64,000 nt of DNA. It comes from Harmonia axyridis. Taxonomy: Eukaryota; Arthropoda; Insecta; Coleoptera; Coccinellidae. The position numbers were made by a program, and so were the translations under genes. Within the stretch, counting starts at the first letter, position 1. Every line of letters starts with the position of its first letter. Positions 23,579 through 35,825 of the stretch are shown one piece after another. The stretch covers positions 59,228,352-59,292,351 of the forward strand of contig NC_059503.1 in NCBI RefSeq assembly GCF_914767665.1. Direction: 5' to 3'. The notes beneath the pieces were generated by a model. That model was given only the letters and a program-made list of their open reading frames with translations, made no database searches and was not told the origin of the DNA.

Positions 23579-25186
23579 GCAAAATTTGTAAAATTCATTC
23601 AAATGAAAATTCACCTCGGATTTAAAATAAATATTCTTTGTTATATTGAATGCAAAGTGTTACTATTCATCTGCTGTTGCTAAATAGCAGGCATAAAGTT
23701 CCATTCGTCAAATTCAAGGGCTAGAATCATACGTGGCTATGCGTGATTAAACCATGCATGCATACTTGCATTCGCAAAAGTGAAATTTCCATTGTTTTCC
23801 GTATTCTCGAGTAGAATACCCATATCTGACGAAAGAGAAACTTTGTCTGATTGATTGATCAATTCAAAAAACGCTAATCTTTAATTTGCAACTTTTTCCA
23901 CTGGAGAAAGCAGACGTGTATGGTTGAATGAATAGAAGAAACTGATACTATAATATATATGCATAGACGTTTAATAGAATGATTTGTTGTGTTGGTGCCC
24001 CACTATCAGACCATGTACTTTGTAATTGCTTCAATTATTTGTAACCAGGCTCTTTTCATTTCTTGACTGTACTAGAATTCTAATTTCGTTCATTATTTAA
24101 AAGTCAAACTTGCAGAAAATAATGTAAAGACATGAATGCCATAATAGGTTTTATAATAGATGAAGAAAATATTTCAAAAATGTATCTCACATTTCGTTGA
24201 ATCTTATTGAAAAAAGAATGAGATCAATTGTTCATAGAATAATATCAGCGGAATGTTATTTTTTACATTTCAAAACTATCATCTGAGATGAAATTCATCA
24301 AAATGGTCTTCACTTGCTAGAGACTCTAAGAAGATTCAGGAAGCACATGCAAGATTTCAATTCACATATACATTTGGGATGGACCAGCTGATCCTTATTT
24401 TTACGAGAACCTCTATCTTTGAACTGGATGGAGAAGCTCTCTTCACATAAAAAATCTGTGTGAAAGATATAAAATGTGCATTGCCTACCCTAGGGCTTAT
24501 AGGGTCTTCAAGAACTGAGACGAGCTTATAAAGAGGTGCACTTGACCTTCGGATGTCTGATTGCCCAAATATCCTCCCCCTCCTTTTCATTGCCATATCT
24601 TCGAGATTCATCTGGAGATAAAATTGGGACTCACAATGCTTTTTGTATATTCTAATGAACATTTTGGGAGCACATGGCAAAGGCTGACAATTCAGTTACT
24701 TTTTGAACGACAAACTTTGAATCTCGCCATTAGAAAGATCTTTGTTAGACAAAGTATAGGACCTGAGTTTTACTGGTGTAGTAGAGATTCGGTTGCAAAT
24801 TGTCTTAATTCTAGGAGATCAAAAAATGACAATGTTCGACACGTTATCATTCTCTGCCTGCCCAGGTTCCTTCATCATAAAAAGGCAACTGCATTAGCTC
24901 GCTCTACTGTCATCATTATTGTTTTCTTCAGAATATATCATTCTTTAGAATATCTATAGCCATGAGAAATGAGAAGATTTTGGTTGCCAAAGTCATTTGA
25001 CACAAATATTCCTTCTTAGTGAAAATGCCACTCTTTGTAGTACCTATAATAAAAATTTGCCGAGCGTCAATTTTTTGAAATCGAATAGGCGCTCTCAACC
25101 AGTCATCAGACCTGTAGTGAATAAGTGGTTCACAATTTTGGTCATACAATACCAAACCTAAAATAGTCCAACAAAACCGTTGCCGT
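23579..25186. other. No assigned gene; overlapping unassigned frames
   Basis: Opposed open frames of 107 (minus, 24680-24357), 132 (plus, 24561-24959) and 95 codons (minus, 25215-24928) occur here. Their translations show no motif I recognise. The 95-codon frame abuts and overlaps the LINE fragment but does not continue its reverse-transcriptase sequence. Confidence 0.35.
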
Positions 25187-25620
25187 TTAGGTATATCTTT
25201 TTTCCCTGAAACCATGCTGACAGTTAGTAATAATTCTAAACCGACACAAAAATGAAATCATTCGACCATAAACAATTTTTATAAATAGTTTGGAGAAAAC
25301 ACTCAAAACCAATATAGGCCTATAATTTTTCATATCACAAGGATAAAGTTTTTTGAAAACAGGAGTCACTGATGCTACTTTCACGGAAATTGGTGGTGAT
25401 CAATAAATTGATAATATGAACTAGATGATCAGCTAAATTACTCATTGTGATTTCAAGATAGACACAGATACGTTGTCAGTATCGATACTGATACTCTTCT
25501 TATTTGTCAAGGATTTCACGATGTCAATAACCTCTTGTTTTATTACAGGATGAAAAAAATTTATTTGTAGGGCATGAAATGAATATGGATCATGCTTGAA
25601 ATATTAGGTTCTATAAGCCC
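25187..25620 (-). pseudogene. LINE reverse transcriptase 5' fragment
   Basis: The minus strand reads FFHPVIKQEVIDIVKSLTNK and ISIDTDNVSVSILKS. After a frameshift come SNLADHLVHIINLLITTNF and then KVASVTPVFKKLYPCDMKNY RPI with SVFSKLFIKIVYGRM. This is the start of a non-LTR reverse transcriptase domain (KxAxVxPVFKKGDxxxxxNYRPIS, then LSxxSKLxExxV) ending at GFREKRYT, before the catalytic motifs. Both sides are truncated. Confidence 0.8.
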
Positions 25621-25999
25621 CAAATCAAAAAAGGCAGCTCCTTTTTTGTTTCCAAATTCCTGTAGACCAAAGAGAAGTGAAAACTCAATGGAAATCTGCA
25701 GAACACCACACTTCAAATCTGTACATATAAAAGTGGAGCCCTGTTAATTATGCCGGAACATCACGTAAAAACCGCTTAACCGATTTAATTTTTTTTAACT
25801 TTTCTAATAATTTGGGAAAAATCAGGAAAAAAAACTGGTTTCCTGGGAAACTTGAAAAAACAAGATAACTCAAACGACATTTAAATTTCGCGCCCAAGTG
25901 AACTATTGGTTATATGGAGCTAGCTCCATGATAGGTTGACGTTTGATGACAGTTGACAACAATACGTCGTGTTGACTTTCGAGAATAGATATATCAATC
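25621..25999. other. No gene recognised
   Basis: No open frames of note. Sequence near 25770-25800 (AAAACCGCTTAACCGATTTA) resembles phrases seen in other dispersed repeats of the window. Confidence 0.35.
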
Positions 26000-26901
26000 C
26001 AGGGTCATCGCTAGCCAAACTGCCGCCCTAGGCGGAGACCCATTTTGCCGCCCTAACAGATATTCACCATGCTAAGATGTTTAAGATTAGTAAATTTGAT
26101 AAAATAAAAAATCATTAGTGAAATTCGTTTAAATCGAAAAAAATTATTTAATTCGTTCTTCCAGTAATCCAGATTTCCCAGAAAAAGTAGATAATTCCGC
26201 CCTCAATTACTCGCCGCCCCTCTTGAGTTGGCCCTGCAGTTTCTGGTTCCTAGCTCAGTTTCGATATTAGAAAAAGCTTGAAAATGTGTTTTTTTTTGCT
26301 TGAGATCATCGATTAAAACAATCAGATGATGCGTATGAACCATTATTTAATTCGAATGCGCCCACGCCTAACACTAGTTAATTTGATATAAAAAATGAAA
26401 AATATCATAAAATAATGGCATGTGGTATGAAATAATAAAACTTCTTATATTTCTAAAGAAGGATCAGTTGGAAGTGATGAAATGGAATCGTTTTCTTATA
26501 GTTTGCATTTCATTCTAAGGAATCAACATTCTGATTAGGGAATTGAAAAGAAAATAATCCAGAACCTCAAGTGGCAATAAAATTCGGCAACGTGAAGCGA
26601 ACACCGACAAGCCTGATGAGTGTATGTGTTTTTTTAGCGTCAATAACTCGTAAACTGCACTATTAAGAGATCACGCCACATCTGGATATTCATGAGTATA
26701 ATGTATAATGCGGCACCTCTGGTGGTTTTTGATGTTAAATTTGTCGGTATTCCTTTCTGGTGTTGCTGACTGAATTCAATCTCATTTGGTACTTTGACTT
26801 TCTACACATGTAATTTTTGTTGATCAAGCTTGAAATGCCGCCCTTAAATTTTGCCGTCCTAGTCAACCGCCTACCCTGCCTACCCTCTAACCACGGCCCT
26901 G
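26000..26901 (+). mobile_element. hAT-like non-autonomous element with 8-bp target duplication
   Basis: The ends CAGGGTCATCGCTAG and (reverse complement of the right end) CAGGGCCGTGGTTAG are an inverted pair. The flanking octamers TATCAATC (25992-25999) and TATCGATC (26902-26909) match at 7 of 8 positions. CAGGG ends with an 8-bp duplication indicate hAT. It is 902 bp with no transposase frame. Two related copies occur in this window (18919-19421 and 21479-23578). Confidence 0.85.
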
Positions 26902-26939
26902 TATCGATCCTTATAGAGTTATCTTCAAAGAGCCAGTAA

Positions 26940-27215
26940 TTCTTATAAATAAGTGAAAGTTCTTCAGACGCCGAAAATTTTCGAACGGGCTCCGTACGTT
27001 GAAAACACGTTTCCGCGCCAACAGGTATGTCCTACCAAAACGGGGTCATTTCACTTTCGTCTGACGGTTTTAACGACAGATCTCGGCGCTAAAAGGTACC
27101 GCCGGTACTAAAACTGGGCCGAGCGATTCTTCGATCTATGCGAAAAGAAAGAATCTTGATTGATCTCCCATCGGAGATGCTGATGGACGGCCGTTTCCTA
27201 GTTAGAGAGCATCTG
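26940..27215. other. GC-richer block, possible regulatory sequence or non-coding exon
   Basis: This roughly 275-base stretch is clearly richer in G+C and CpG than its surroundings (GCGCCAACAGGTATGTCC, TCGGCGCTAAAAGGTACCGC). It has no long open frame. AACAG followed by GTATGT near 27024 resembles a plus-strand splice donor. Its function is unknown. Confidence 0.3.
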
Positions 27216-27504
27216 TAAATATGATTAAGTGCACAGCAGATGGTTCACGGTTTGCGGTTTTGCTGTATGAAATTGAGGAAGGAATTGTTAGGATTTCATC
27301 ATCGGTGCATCTTTGTTCGCTTTCAGTGGAGAAAGGGTTAACGAACTTTTTTATGGTTGAATGAAGATCTTCAAACCATACGCTATGTGAATTAACCTGA
27401 TCAAATGCTGCTAAGGAAATGATTATGATTAGGATGGTTGCATACTTATTGAAGGAATGATGATTCCGTAAAACTTAACGTTTCCACTTAAAATTGCACA
27501 GATA

Positions 27505-29028
27505 GACTTCGCAAAAAAATTTATTCTGAAAATCTCAATTTTAATGACAGTTAACTCTACATTGAATTTATAACTTATTTTTTTATGTTCTCTCGGGAAG
27601 GTTTTGAACGAAACGAGACACATTAAATGGAAGAAAAATTCAGGATTTCACCGAATCTTATGTGAAAGAAGAGAAATAAACAATTTTCAAAATACTGGAA
27701 TGCTGATAAGTGATTTAATACTTGGTATTTCCACCCCTTGCGTTAATTACAGCTCGGCCACGACGGTTCATACTCAAAATGAGTGATCTTAAAATCTTCT
27801 GATCTAATCCTTCCCAGATTTCTCTGAGTTGGATTCCTAAGTCATTAAGAGTGGCTGGATGATTTTCTGAACTTCTCAGCCTTTCATTGAGGTTGTCCCA
27901 AAACTGCTCAATCGGATTGAGATCTGGACTTCTTGCTGGCAATTCCATTCGAGAGACTTCAACCTCTTCAAGGTACTCCTGAACGATGCGCGCACGATGG
28001 AGTCTTGCATTATCGTCCATAAAAATGGAATTTTCACCAATTTGTGGGGCAAATGGCACTACATGCTCTTCAAGAATGTTCCTTATATACCTATCAGCAT
28101 TCATAGCTTCATTATCAACGACCACTAGGTCTGTGCGAGCAGTCAAAGATATTCCACCCCATACCATAATCGATCCTTCCCCGAAACCACTAGTATTCAG
28201 GGAATTGCACCGAGCATATCTTTCATGTGGACGTCTGTATACGAGGAAACGTCGATCACAATGGTAGAGGCAGAATCTAGACTCATTTGTGAAGAGAACT
28301 CTTTCCCAATCACCCTCGTCCCAATGGATATGCTCTCTCGCAAAATCCAAACGCGCCCTTCGATGGGCTGGGGTAAGAGCTGGGTCTCTTGCCGCGACAC
28401 GAGGCCTAAAATCATATTCTCTGAGGCAATTTCTTATTGTCTGAGTGCTTATTTGCACCCCATGAGTTTGCTCAAGCTGATTTTGAAGAAGGCGAGCGGT
28501 TACAAACCGTTGTCTCAACGAAGAAACTCTCAAGTAACGTTCTTGAATGGCAGTTGTTACCCGTGGTCTACCCTGTCCTGGTCTTCGGACATTCATACCT
28601 GTCTCCCTGAATCGCTGTAACATTCTGGACACACTTGTATGGGAAACTCTAAACCTTTCTGCAATTCTTGAGTATGTCCACCCTTCTTCTCGCAAAACTA
28701 CCGCTTGGGCACATTCCTCTTGGGTCAAATTGCGTGTTTCACGTTGCATAGCGATCGAGTGTAAAAAATCGAACGAAAGAAAAACTATTGATCACTAGAT
28801 TTGATCGGGAACAACTGATTTCAGAATGGAGCCAATACATTCAAAATCTGATAATCTCATCTTTTTTTATTCTTTGCTGGGAAAAAAACATCTGTATTGA
28901 AGAAAACCGTTGAAAGTGGATAACATTTGCATGCATAATTCTGATAAAAATAATTTTCAGTGATAACACCTTCAGTTGTAGAATAAATTTGAGATTTCCA
29001 TAATGTGCGTTAATTTTTTTGCGCAGTG
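27505..29028 (-). mobile_element. Tc1-like DD34E element, copy 2
   Basis: TA-flanked element of 1524 bp. The right end is intact (TTTTGCGCAGTG). The left end is eroded (GACTTCGCAAAA, with the adjoining ACGCACA block lost), which alone could impair transposition. It holds the only full-length frame of the family in the window. Confidence 0.92.
27715..28749 (-). CDS. Full-length Tc1-like transposase with first catalytic Asp changed to Asn
   Basis: This 344-residue frame runs without stop or shift from MQRETRNLTQEE to GGNTKY. A helix-turn-helix is at about 24-48 (TYSRIAERFRVSHTSVSRM), a GRPR-type linker at about 57-64 and a DDE domain from about 120. The second catalytic Asp is residue 246 (FMDDNARLH) and the Glu residue 281 (SPDLNPIEQFW), exactly 34 residues apart. 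Residue 155, in LFTNESRFC, is Asn where both other copies have Asp (LFTDESR). Loss of this metal-binding residue should abolish catalysis, while DNA binding could remain. Confidence 0.93.
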   Translation of the reverse strand: MQRETRNLTQEECAQAVVLREEGWTYSRIAERFRVSHTSVSRMLQRFRETGMNVRRPGQGRPRVTTAIQERYLRVSSLRQRFVTARLLQNQLEQTHGVQISTQTIRNCLREYDFRPRVAARDPALTPAHRRARLDFAREHIHWDEGDWERVLFTNESRFCLYHCDRRFLVYRRPHERYARCNSLNTSGFGEGSIMVWGGISLTARTDLVVVDNEAMNADRYIRNILEEHVVPFAPQIGENSIFMDDNARLHRARIVQEYLEEVEVSRMELPARSPDLNPIEQFWDNLNERLRSSENHPATLNDLGIQLREIWEGLDQKILRSLILSMNRRGRAVINARGGNTKY

Positions 29029-29765
29029 TAGTTGTAGAGTTCGGTGGTAGAGTGCTTATGATCCTCTTACTAGATAAATGTAAACAAGTTGTACTAGTGA
29101 CACTGGTGACAGTAGAGTACTACAGATAGTGCAGACTGTACTGGGGAGAAGGGAGAGTAAAGTGGATAGCACGTGTGAAAAAACACTCGACTATCTCACC
29201 CCCACTTCACAATCTTACTCTACTGGTTTGTTTGTTGACTATACCAATGTAAACAAACACAAGATTGGTTTTAGCAGAGGATAGTGACTCTTTCTAGCTG
29301 CTTGTCTGATTCAACCTTCGAATTATCTTTTCAAATAACTAGCACACAGGAATACAGTGACGCTACCAAAATGAGCATAATAGAGTATGCTTGTGAACTC
29401 TACTACCAATGCAAATCAGGCTCAAATTTGACTAGAGTAAAAACAAAAAGAATAGACGATGTAGAGCGTCGTTAAGTTCAGTCATGGTCAAAGGCCTGAA
29501 TTGGTTTTGAACTTCATTCATACTTTTTTTAAGGAACTTTGATTAATATAATCTTTGATAGTATGTACTGGTTTCAATTGTATTTCAATAGAACTTCTTA
29601 AAAAGTGAGTCTGAACGAATCCGGCGTGAAATTCAAAAATTAAAGGCATAAGAACTTAATAATAGCAAGCTGCTCAATACAACATTCGCACAAAAACTAA
29701 CTCACTGTCATCAAATGGTCAGTAAATATTACTAACGGAATTACATCGACGAAGTTTTGTGGTCA
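29029..29765. other. No gene recognised
   Basis: Contains a stretch rich in short GTAAACAA, ACTAGT and GTACT phrases (29060-29250), but no assigned frame or element ends. A 63-codon plus frame at 29284 has no motif. Confidence 0.4.
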
Positions 29766-29769
29766 AGGA

Positions 29770-30480
29770 AAATCTCCCCAAGTAGCTTTCTAGGTACACA
29801 TATGGTTCTAAAACCACGACGAGCACTGGCGCTGGAATAGTCGGAGCTGTCACCAAATACTCACTATCGTTAGGTCGCTGTCCGAGTGTCTCTTAGGCAG
29901 AGATACTACCAATCAAAAAATAAGTGGAAAAAAAACTAGTAAAAAGCTATCAGAAACGTGATATAGCCATACAATATTATGTCAGTCAGGCTGCAATTAA
30001 AGCATTGATCTAATCGATTCTAAAGTAGTATTGGAGTGCCGAAGGAAACTCAATGAAATAGGCAAGAATAACAAAATTTGTTTATAATGCAGAAGAAGAG
30101 AACAACTCCTTTCATTGGTTCAGAACTATCCTGAAAGAGAAGCACGCGGAATCTTTCTGGGTTTGGTCACTCCAAAAAGTTTCTTCGAAACTTTGATACT
30201 CCGAGATCTGAGAAGTATCTGGATATCAGCAAGAATATGCAACATCTCGTCTCTGGATTCTTTGTAGGGTGTTACTGCCTTAGGAAGCACCTCATGAGAA
30301 TGAGTCTAGCAGAAAACGACCAGTGCAGATCTACGGGGTGGAGGAAGAAACTCCGGATCACCTATGGTGACGATATGCCTCGCCATCGCTATGTAACACA
30401 CAAAATGCTTTGGATAAGAAACTTGTAGAAGTTCTTCATTAGAACTGGAGGGCAAGCTGTAGACTGTGGCGACTTATGGC
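29770..30480 (+). pseudogene. LINE RNase H and C-terminal domain relic, copy 1
   Basis: The plus strand reads TDGSKTTTSTGAGIVGAVTK near 29805-29865 (first catalytic Asp of a type I RNase H), then an SQAAIKAL block near 29985, then VLECRRKLNEIGKNNK. The tail follows near 30175-30340: PKSFFETLILRDLRSIWISA, LRKHLMRMSLAENDQCR and PDHLL-like remnants. These belong to the RNase H and zinc-knuckle end of a non-LTR retrotransposon. Stops and frameshifts are frequent. A second fragment of the same element lies at 55801-56330. Confidence 0.78.
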
Positions 30481-33241
30481 GAGAACAGCTCTGAAGGTGG
30501 GCACAATAAACCATAAAGTTGCCGTTCAATGAAACCCCCCTCAAATCCAAATCTAATCTTATCTACCTAGATCACCATTAATAGAAAACAAGTTGGAGGT
30601 TTTGCTATTTTTGAGTCTCTTACACCAACAATATTTTTATTTTCAACATGAAAAGAGATTAAATTTTTTTTCTACTTTTCCTCCTTCAATATTCATCTTT
30701 CATCTAAGATATTCAACAAAATGTAAAGATTATGATCCTCTGCAGCTTAAACCTCATTGTAAAAATCTTCTTTCAAGAGGAGGCCTGAAGGAGAAATGTA
30801 AAATGTTTTCGATGATTTCAACAAGCATTCAATTTGGAACCTGTAAGAAAGAAATGCTTATCTCGTTGACTTGGAATTTCAACAGAGCATATCGAAGCAT
30901 CACATTTTATCAGGCCATACGAGTGAAAGTGTTAATAATTTCTTTAACACTATATAAGGTTTTTGCGGAGTTTCGTGAATATTTCTGACAGAAACTTGTT
31001 TATTTTTCAGGAAAATGAAAATTGTTCGGCCGAAAATTTTTAATATCGTTGGTGAAGTTGCACTTTTCTCGAACGCTTATGGAATATTCCACAATGGATG
31101 AATAATTTCAGTTTACGTTCAGTTTGTTGCTACACATTTGACAACATCTGCTTGTTGATATTAAATCTATCAATCTGATTATCAAATCAAATTTCAAGTT
31201 CTAATTCAAATTTCTCATTATAATGAGATTATGTCACTATTGTGACATCACCAACTTCTTTCGATATATACGCCCAATTATTTGAATGCCACAGTTCTAA
31301 GATTTATAATAATCTATTTTAAAAGTTCTTACAAGGGAAATCAGGTTATTATATTCAAAGAAATCGCAGTAAACGAAATCAAGATACCTGAAATGAAAAT
31401 CTTCATTTGTTAGTTCTGAAACTAATAATATAAAATAATAGATTAGAACTTCGAGATCTGCATCCAATTTGTGAATGTGAATATATGATTTTTTTCCCTA
31501 GGATGGCGCATTATTTGACAGAACAACTCGGTTTAGAATACAAACCCAACAGTTTTTTGGTGAAGGTCAGCACGTTCCGTTATTTGAACGAACAAAACAA
31601 ACCGTTTATCTGAAAGAGTTGAAATTTTAAGGATCTACTTATTACCCGATGAAAATTTCTATATTAATTATCATTAAGATCAGACTACACACAACAAGAA
31701 GAAGAAGAAGACCAAAACTAAATATTTGTCAGTGCTGAAATTTTCTGAAATCATATATGTGAACATCTATATAAATTTTCTTCAATATCAGATTCACAGA
31801 AAGTGGTATATAGAAATCTCATGAATTTAAACGGGTGCATTTACGACTCAAAGTGAATACCCATATAAAATTTCTTCGGATTAGAATTTTAGATAGGCGG
31901 ATACTCAGACAGACATACACAAAACCAAAATTGTTCAGAATATTCTGCAAAGGATGCCGTCCATCATTCAAGAACTTTTCCCTGATACTATTATTATTTC
32001 CCGAAGAGGAGAAATATTTTTCTCAATTTCATGAGCAGCTTTTTCGATTATAAAAGACTTTCTATGAGAAATGAAAATTTATAGCGTTTTTCTCTTTAGT
32101 CTTTCTGCATCTTATAGTGATATCGGAAATGTTCCATGCAAAACTAGGTTTATAAGTTTTTCAAATACTCGAGTACTATTGTTTGCCAGTTCTACTCCTT
32201 ATGAAAATGGGTAAAAGTTTTAACCGCTGAATGAGAAAAAGCCATTGTACAAAAACCTCTCTCAACCGAATTCCTAACATCGTCTCGCATTCATCACAGA
32301 TAAGAGTCCTTTCTCCATCGCTCACGCATTACGAACACCCATTCTCAGATGGTTTCATTCAGCTGAGACGTACTTGACCTTTTCAGAATATGCACGAGCT
32401 TGTATTGTAGAATTCGCATTTTTTTTTCGATCACTGCACTCTATTTGGTTCACTGCTACGTTATGCTGATACTTGGAGTAATTGTTGCATCATAACAACA
32501 ATCTAATATGGGCGGATCCGTTGTTTTAATGTTGTTGTTGATTTGCATTACTTGAATTAGAGATATCTTCGTTGGATAACGGGTGATCCCAAGTATTATA
32601 ACGCATTTACTGGAATATCATCGATATTCGATCACACAATTATTGAAGATCCACTATGGTTTCAACACCTTCATTCCAACACTTTGGCGTGCCTTGGGCG
32701 ATAATTATGTCGCATCTACAGTATTCCAGTGTGTATATCATCGCGAACGAAAGGTCGAACCACAGTGTTTCCAAAAACCAACCTATTAATTCTTTTGAGG
32801 CTCGCAGAAAAACCGACAATCCTTGGCTTGCTTCGAACCGTTCGAAAGAGCATTATCTAGCATTTTTATTGTTTTCAAAGAGTTCGGTGAGAAAATGCTC
32901 TGGTACGTTATAATTACTGCTCACCGGGATACCGATTTCGAGCATTCGGAGCGCCTTCCAGTCGAGCAGTCAAGTTCAGTCTTTGATTTACCGTCGGGTG
33001 GCCGAGTCCCGAGCTGCCCGACTGTGAATAGACTGGAAGCCTGATGAATGGGCACCATAAAAGTTGCCCATGGATATTATTAGGTGTAGCAAAAATAAAT
33101 CCCCAATTTTTTCAACCGAAGACTTCAGTTATATGTTTACCTCGTTGAATAAGTCCAATAGGGTTCCTCTAGGACTAGATGACGTTAGAAAGATGAGATT
33201 TTTAATACAAAAACTCAGCTTAGTTTCAACGCTCGTCAAAG
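30481..33241. other. No gene recognised; GC-richer patch near 32.6-33.06 kb
   Basis: Mostly AT-rich with chance frames (up to 131 codons, Phe/Leu-rich, at 30593-30988). A patch at about 32580-33060 has higher GC and three overlapping plus-strand frames of 68-85 codons. None shows a motif I recognise. Confidence 0.35.
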
Positions 33242-33690
33242 ATGGACACTAGCAAAGAGAAAATATACTATCTTATAGTTTTATTCAATAAAGACAAAAA
33301 TGCAAGTCGGGCGGCTGAACATGTAAATAGCGTTTATAGTCCTGATACTGTACTAGCCAATTTTGGTGCGTGCAATTTTGATTTAGTCTATTTTGTAGCG
33401 GTAATTTCGATGTCAAAGATGCACTGAAAAGCCAATAGTCGAGAATGTCGATAAAATCATAGACATTGTCGATTCTTTTCCGTCGTGTAAGCGCTGTTCC
33501 GATTGCCCATGAGCTATAGATCGCACGAGAACCTGTTTGGAACCATTTTCATGAGGCTGGTCTCAGGAAGAAGCTCGATGTATGGATATTACAGGAGTTA
33601 ACGAAAAAAAAGTCAAATCAACCCATGTTTGAAGCAGTTGATGACTGATTATTTGAATTTGATCAGCAAAGAAGTTTTATTATTATTATT
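33242..33690 (+). pseudogene. mariner DD34D transposase N-terminal relic
   Basis: Starts MDTSKEKIYYLIVLFNKDKN ASRAAEHVNSVYSPDTV, the usual opening of a widespread arthropod mariner transposase (helix-turn-helix domain). After frame changes, phrases such as NFDVKDAL, IVENVDKIIDIVDSF and RKKLDVWILQELT follow in the expected order. The catalytic half is absent; the sequence ends near a (TTA)n run. Confidence 0.75.
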
Positions 33691-33697
33691 ATTATTA
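33677..33697. repeat. (TTA)n microsatellite
   Basis: Seven TTA units in a row. Confidence 0.9.
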
Positions 33698-33701
33698 GAT
33701 T

Positions 33702-35260
33702 TGAATCAAGGACATGGTCCTGTGAGATTCAATATACATAAAGAGCATTACAGTCATACAAGCAGTTGGGCACAAGAGAAGTACATAGCAGTGTTTAACA
33801 GACATATAGAAACAACCAAAATATGTAGGAAAAGAAAAACAAGAAAAATAAAGAACAATGATGAAAGCAAAGATATTCCAGCGTGATGAAAAAAAAAACT
33901 AAATATCGTCATATCGTTCATCCAGTATGTGTTCTTGTTTGATAATACATTCACAAAGTTAATTTTTGCAATTCAAAGAATGAAGGTCATTCAAAAATAT
34001 CTTGAATCACGCAAAATAAGCCGTTCAAAAAAATCTATGCAAGAATCGTATGAAAGTGGTTGAAGCAAAGCATCGAAAGCATTTAGAGGTAACCTAAAGG
34101 TAGAAACAGTAAAATGAAGTAATGAATCAAAAAGCTTCATTGCGAAAAATGACATACTTTCCGAATTCAATTCTTATATCATATTTCTCTCAATAATTTG
34201 AAAGTTTCCAATAAAAAATTCAACTAATAAAAAAAATTTAACTCTTATAAAACTCCATCGAAGCACTATTGAACATCTATTTACATGTTCAGAAGTCCCA
34301 TCACAGGATTGAAACAAAATGAAGTATTTAGATACATTCCTTCATACATTCGAAAGGTAACCGAATATTGTGCATTTTATTTCAAGGTTAAGTGAATGTA
34401 CTTAAAAGCAAAAACAAATCGTGATATGACATCAAGAGCTTTTAAAGTTAGATGTGTTTGTTAATAATTATCTTGTTGAATTAATACAATCATCAATAAC
34501 TGAAAAACTTCTTTTTACTATTTGAATCATTAATTCCTTTCGACTTTTTTCTATTGAACCCAAGTAGTCGGTACATAGGTACGAAAAGGACACAGGAAAT
34601 AAAAAAATTATCATCAATTAACGATAACAACGCATCCGCATTTACTACTATTATATTCCTCAATTATAATTTAATAATAGGATTTTTATTCGAGATCTTT
34701 CGATATTCGGTGTCTCATTAAAAGTTGATAAGAGCTTAATAGTTGAAAATATGGATAATCATCTTCTGACTTTGTAACAGATATCTTGCTCAGGAAGTCA
34801 TTGTTATTCATATTATAACTGTTGGTGGTTTACAGTGATGAAATATCTCACTGCGATATTGTTGTCCGGTGAGTCATTACTTATTTGGCATGAAGATATT
34901 TTCACGGCGAGTTACTTGTTCCCATTCAATGTGAAAGATCCCAATAACACCTACATTAAGCTTGCCCGGTCATTTCGGTGAAATCGATTAAAAAACATAT
35001 CTGTACTTAAGTACCATATGTGAATTACCAGCGACAGACTTATGTTGGACATAATATTTTTAATGAGTACTCTACTATGTAGATCGTTCCATCGATAAAT
35101 TAGTTATTAGTTACTCAGTTGTAAATTCCAATACATTTTTATGGCTCACTAACGGTTTTGAGAGCCAGAATTATATGTGAAGCCTGTTGCTCTTTAGTGC
35201 CCACTATATCCAACTGAATATTTACCATTATTCATAGGTTCTTATTTAGATTACATAATA
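33702..35260. other. No gene recognised
   Basis: AT-rich sequence with chance frames only. Confidence 0.45.
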
Positions 35261-35825
35261 AAGGGTGTTTTTTTAGAGCTATAGAACTTCAAATTGCAAT
35301 AAAACAACAATGGATTATTCGATTGACATGAATTTTATTTATCCGCAAGATGATCTTGTGGCATTACATTTTAAATATTATTTCTGGCATATGACCGCCA
35401 CGGCTGGCTCGGATGTAGTCCAATATGGACGTCCAATTTTCGATGACTTTTTCCAACATTTGTGGCCGTATATCGGCAATCACACGGCGAATGTTGTCTT
35501 CCACATGGTCAAGGGTTTGTGGCTTATCCGCATAGACCAATGACTTTACATAGCCCCACAGAAAGTAGTCTAGCGGTGTTAAATCACAGCGCTTCATCGC
35601 TAAACAAAATGAAATGGACGTAGTGCGCGATACGTGTTCCGCACAGAACCATTATTTTCGAAATAAAATTGCACTATTTGCAAGCGTTGTTCAGGCGTGA
35701 GTCTATTCATGATGAATTGCCAAACCAAACTGAGAATAAATCACTTGGTAGCTGTTGAATCGGTCACCATCTTGAACAGTAATGCCAACTCAAAGTTATA
35801 TACCTCGAAAAAAAAAAACACCCTC
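35261..35825 (-). mobile_element. DD41D mariner-like element, copy E (doubly deleted)
   Basis: 565-bp derivative with left end AAGGGTG preceded by TA and right end CACCCTC. It shows the common internal junction (about 35605-35635) plus a second deletion joining the CDLTPLDYF-coding part directly to the SDEA-coding part near 35590. It is the shortest copy. Confidence 0.88.
35364..35710 (-). pseudogene. DD41D transposase remnant, copy E
   Basis: A 77-codon frame (35597-35364) keeps the third Asp block CDLTPLDYFLWGYVKSLVYA and the natural end IIFKM. The second-Asp segment with QQDGATCHTA is entirely lost. The N-terminal part (ATG at 35710) remains in a different frame. Confidence 0.82.

Noticed and set aside
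33629..33886. 85-codon frame with a Leu run
   Set aside because: The Leu run is the (TTA)n microsatellite and the frame is not continuous with the mariner relic.
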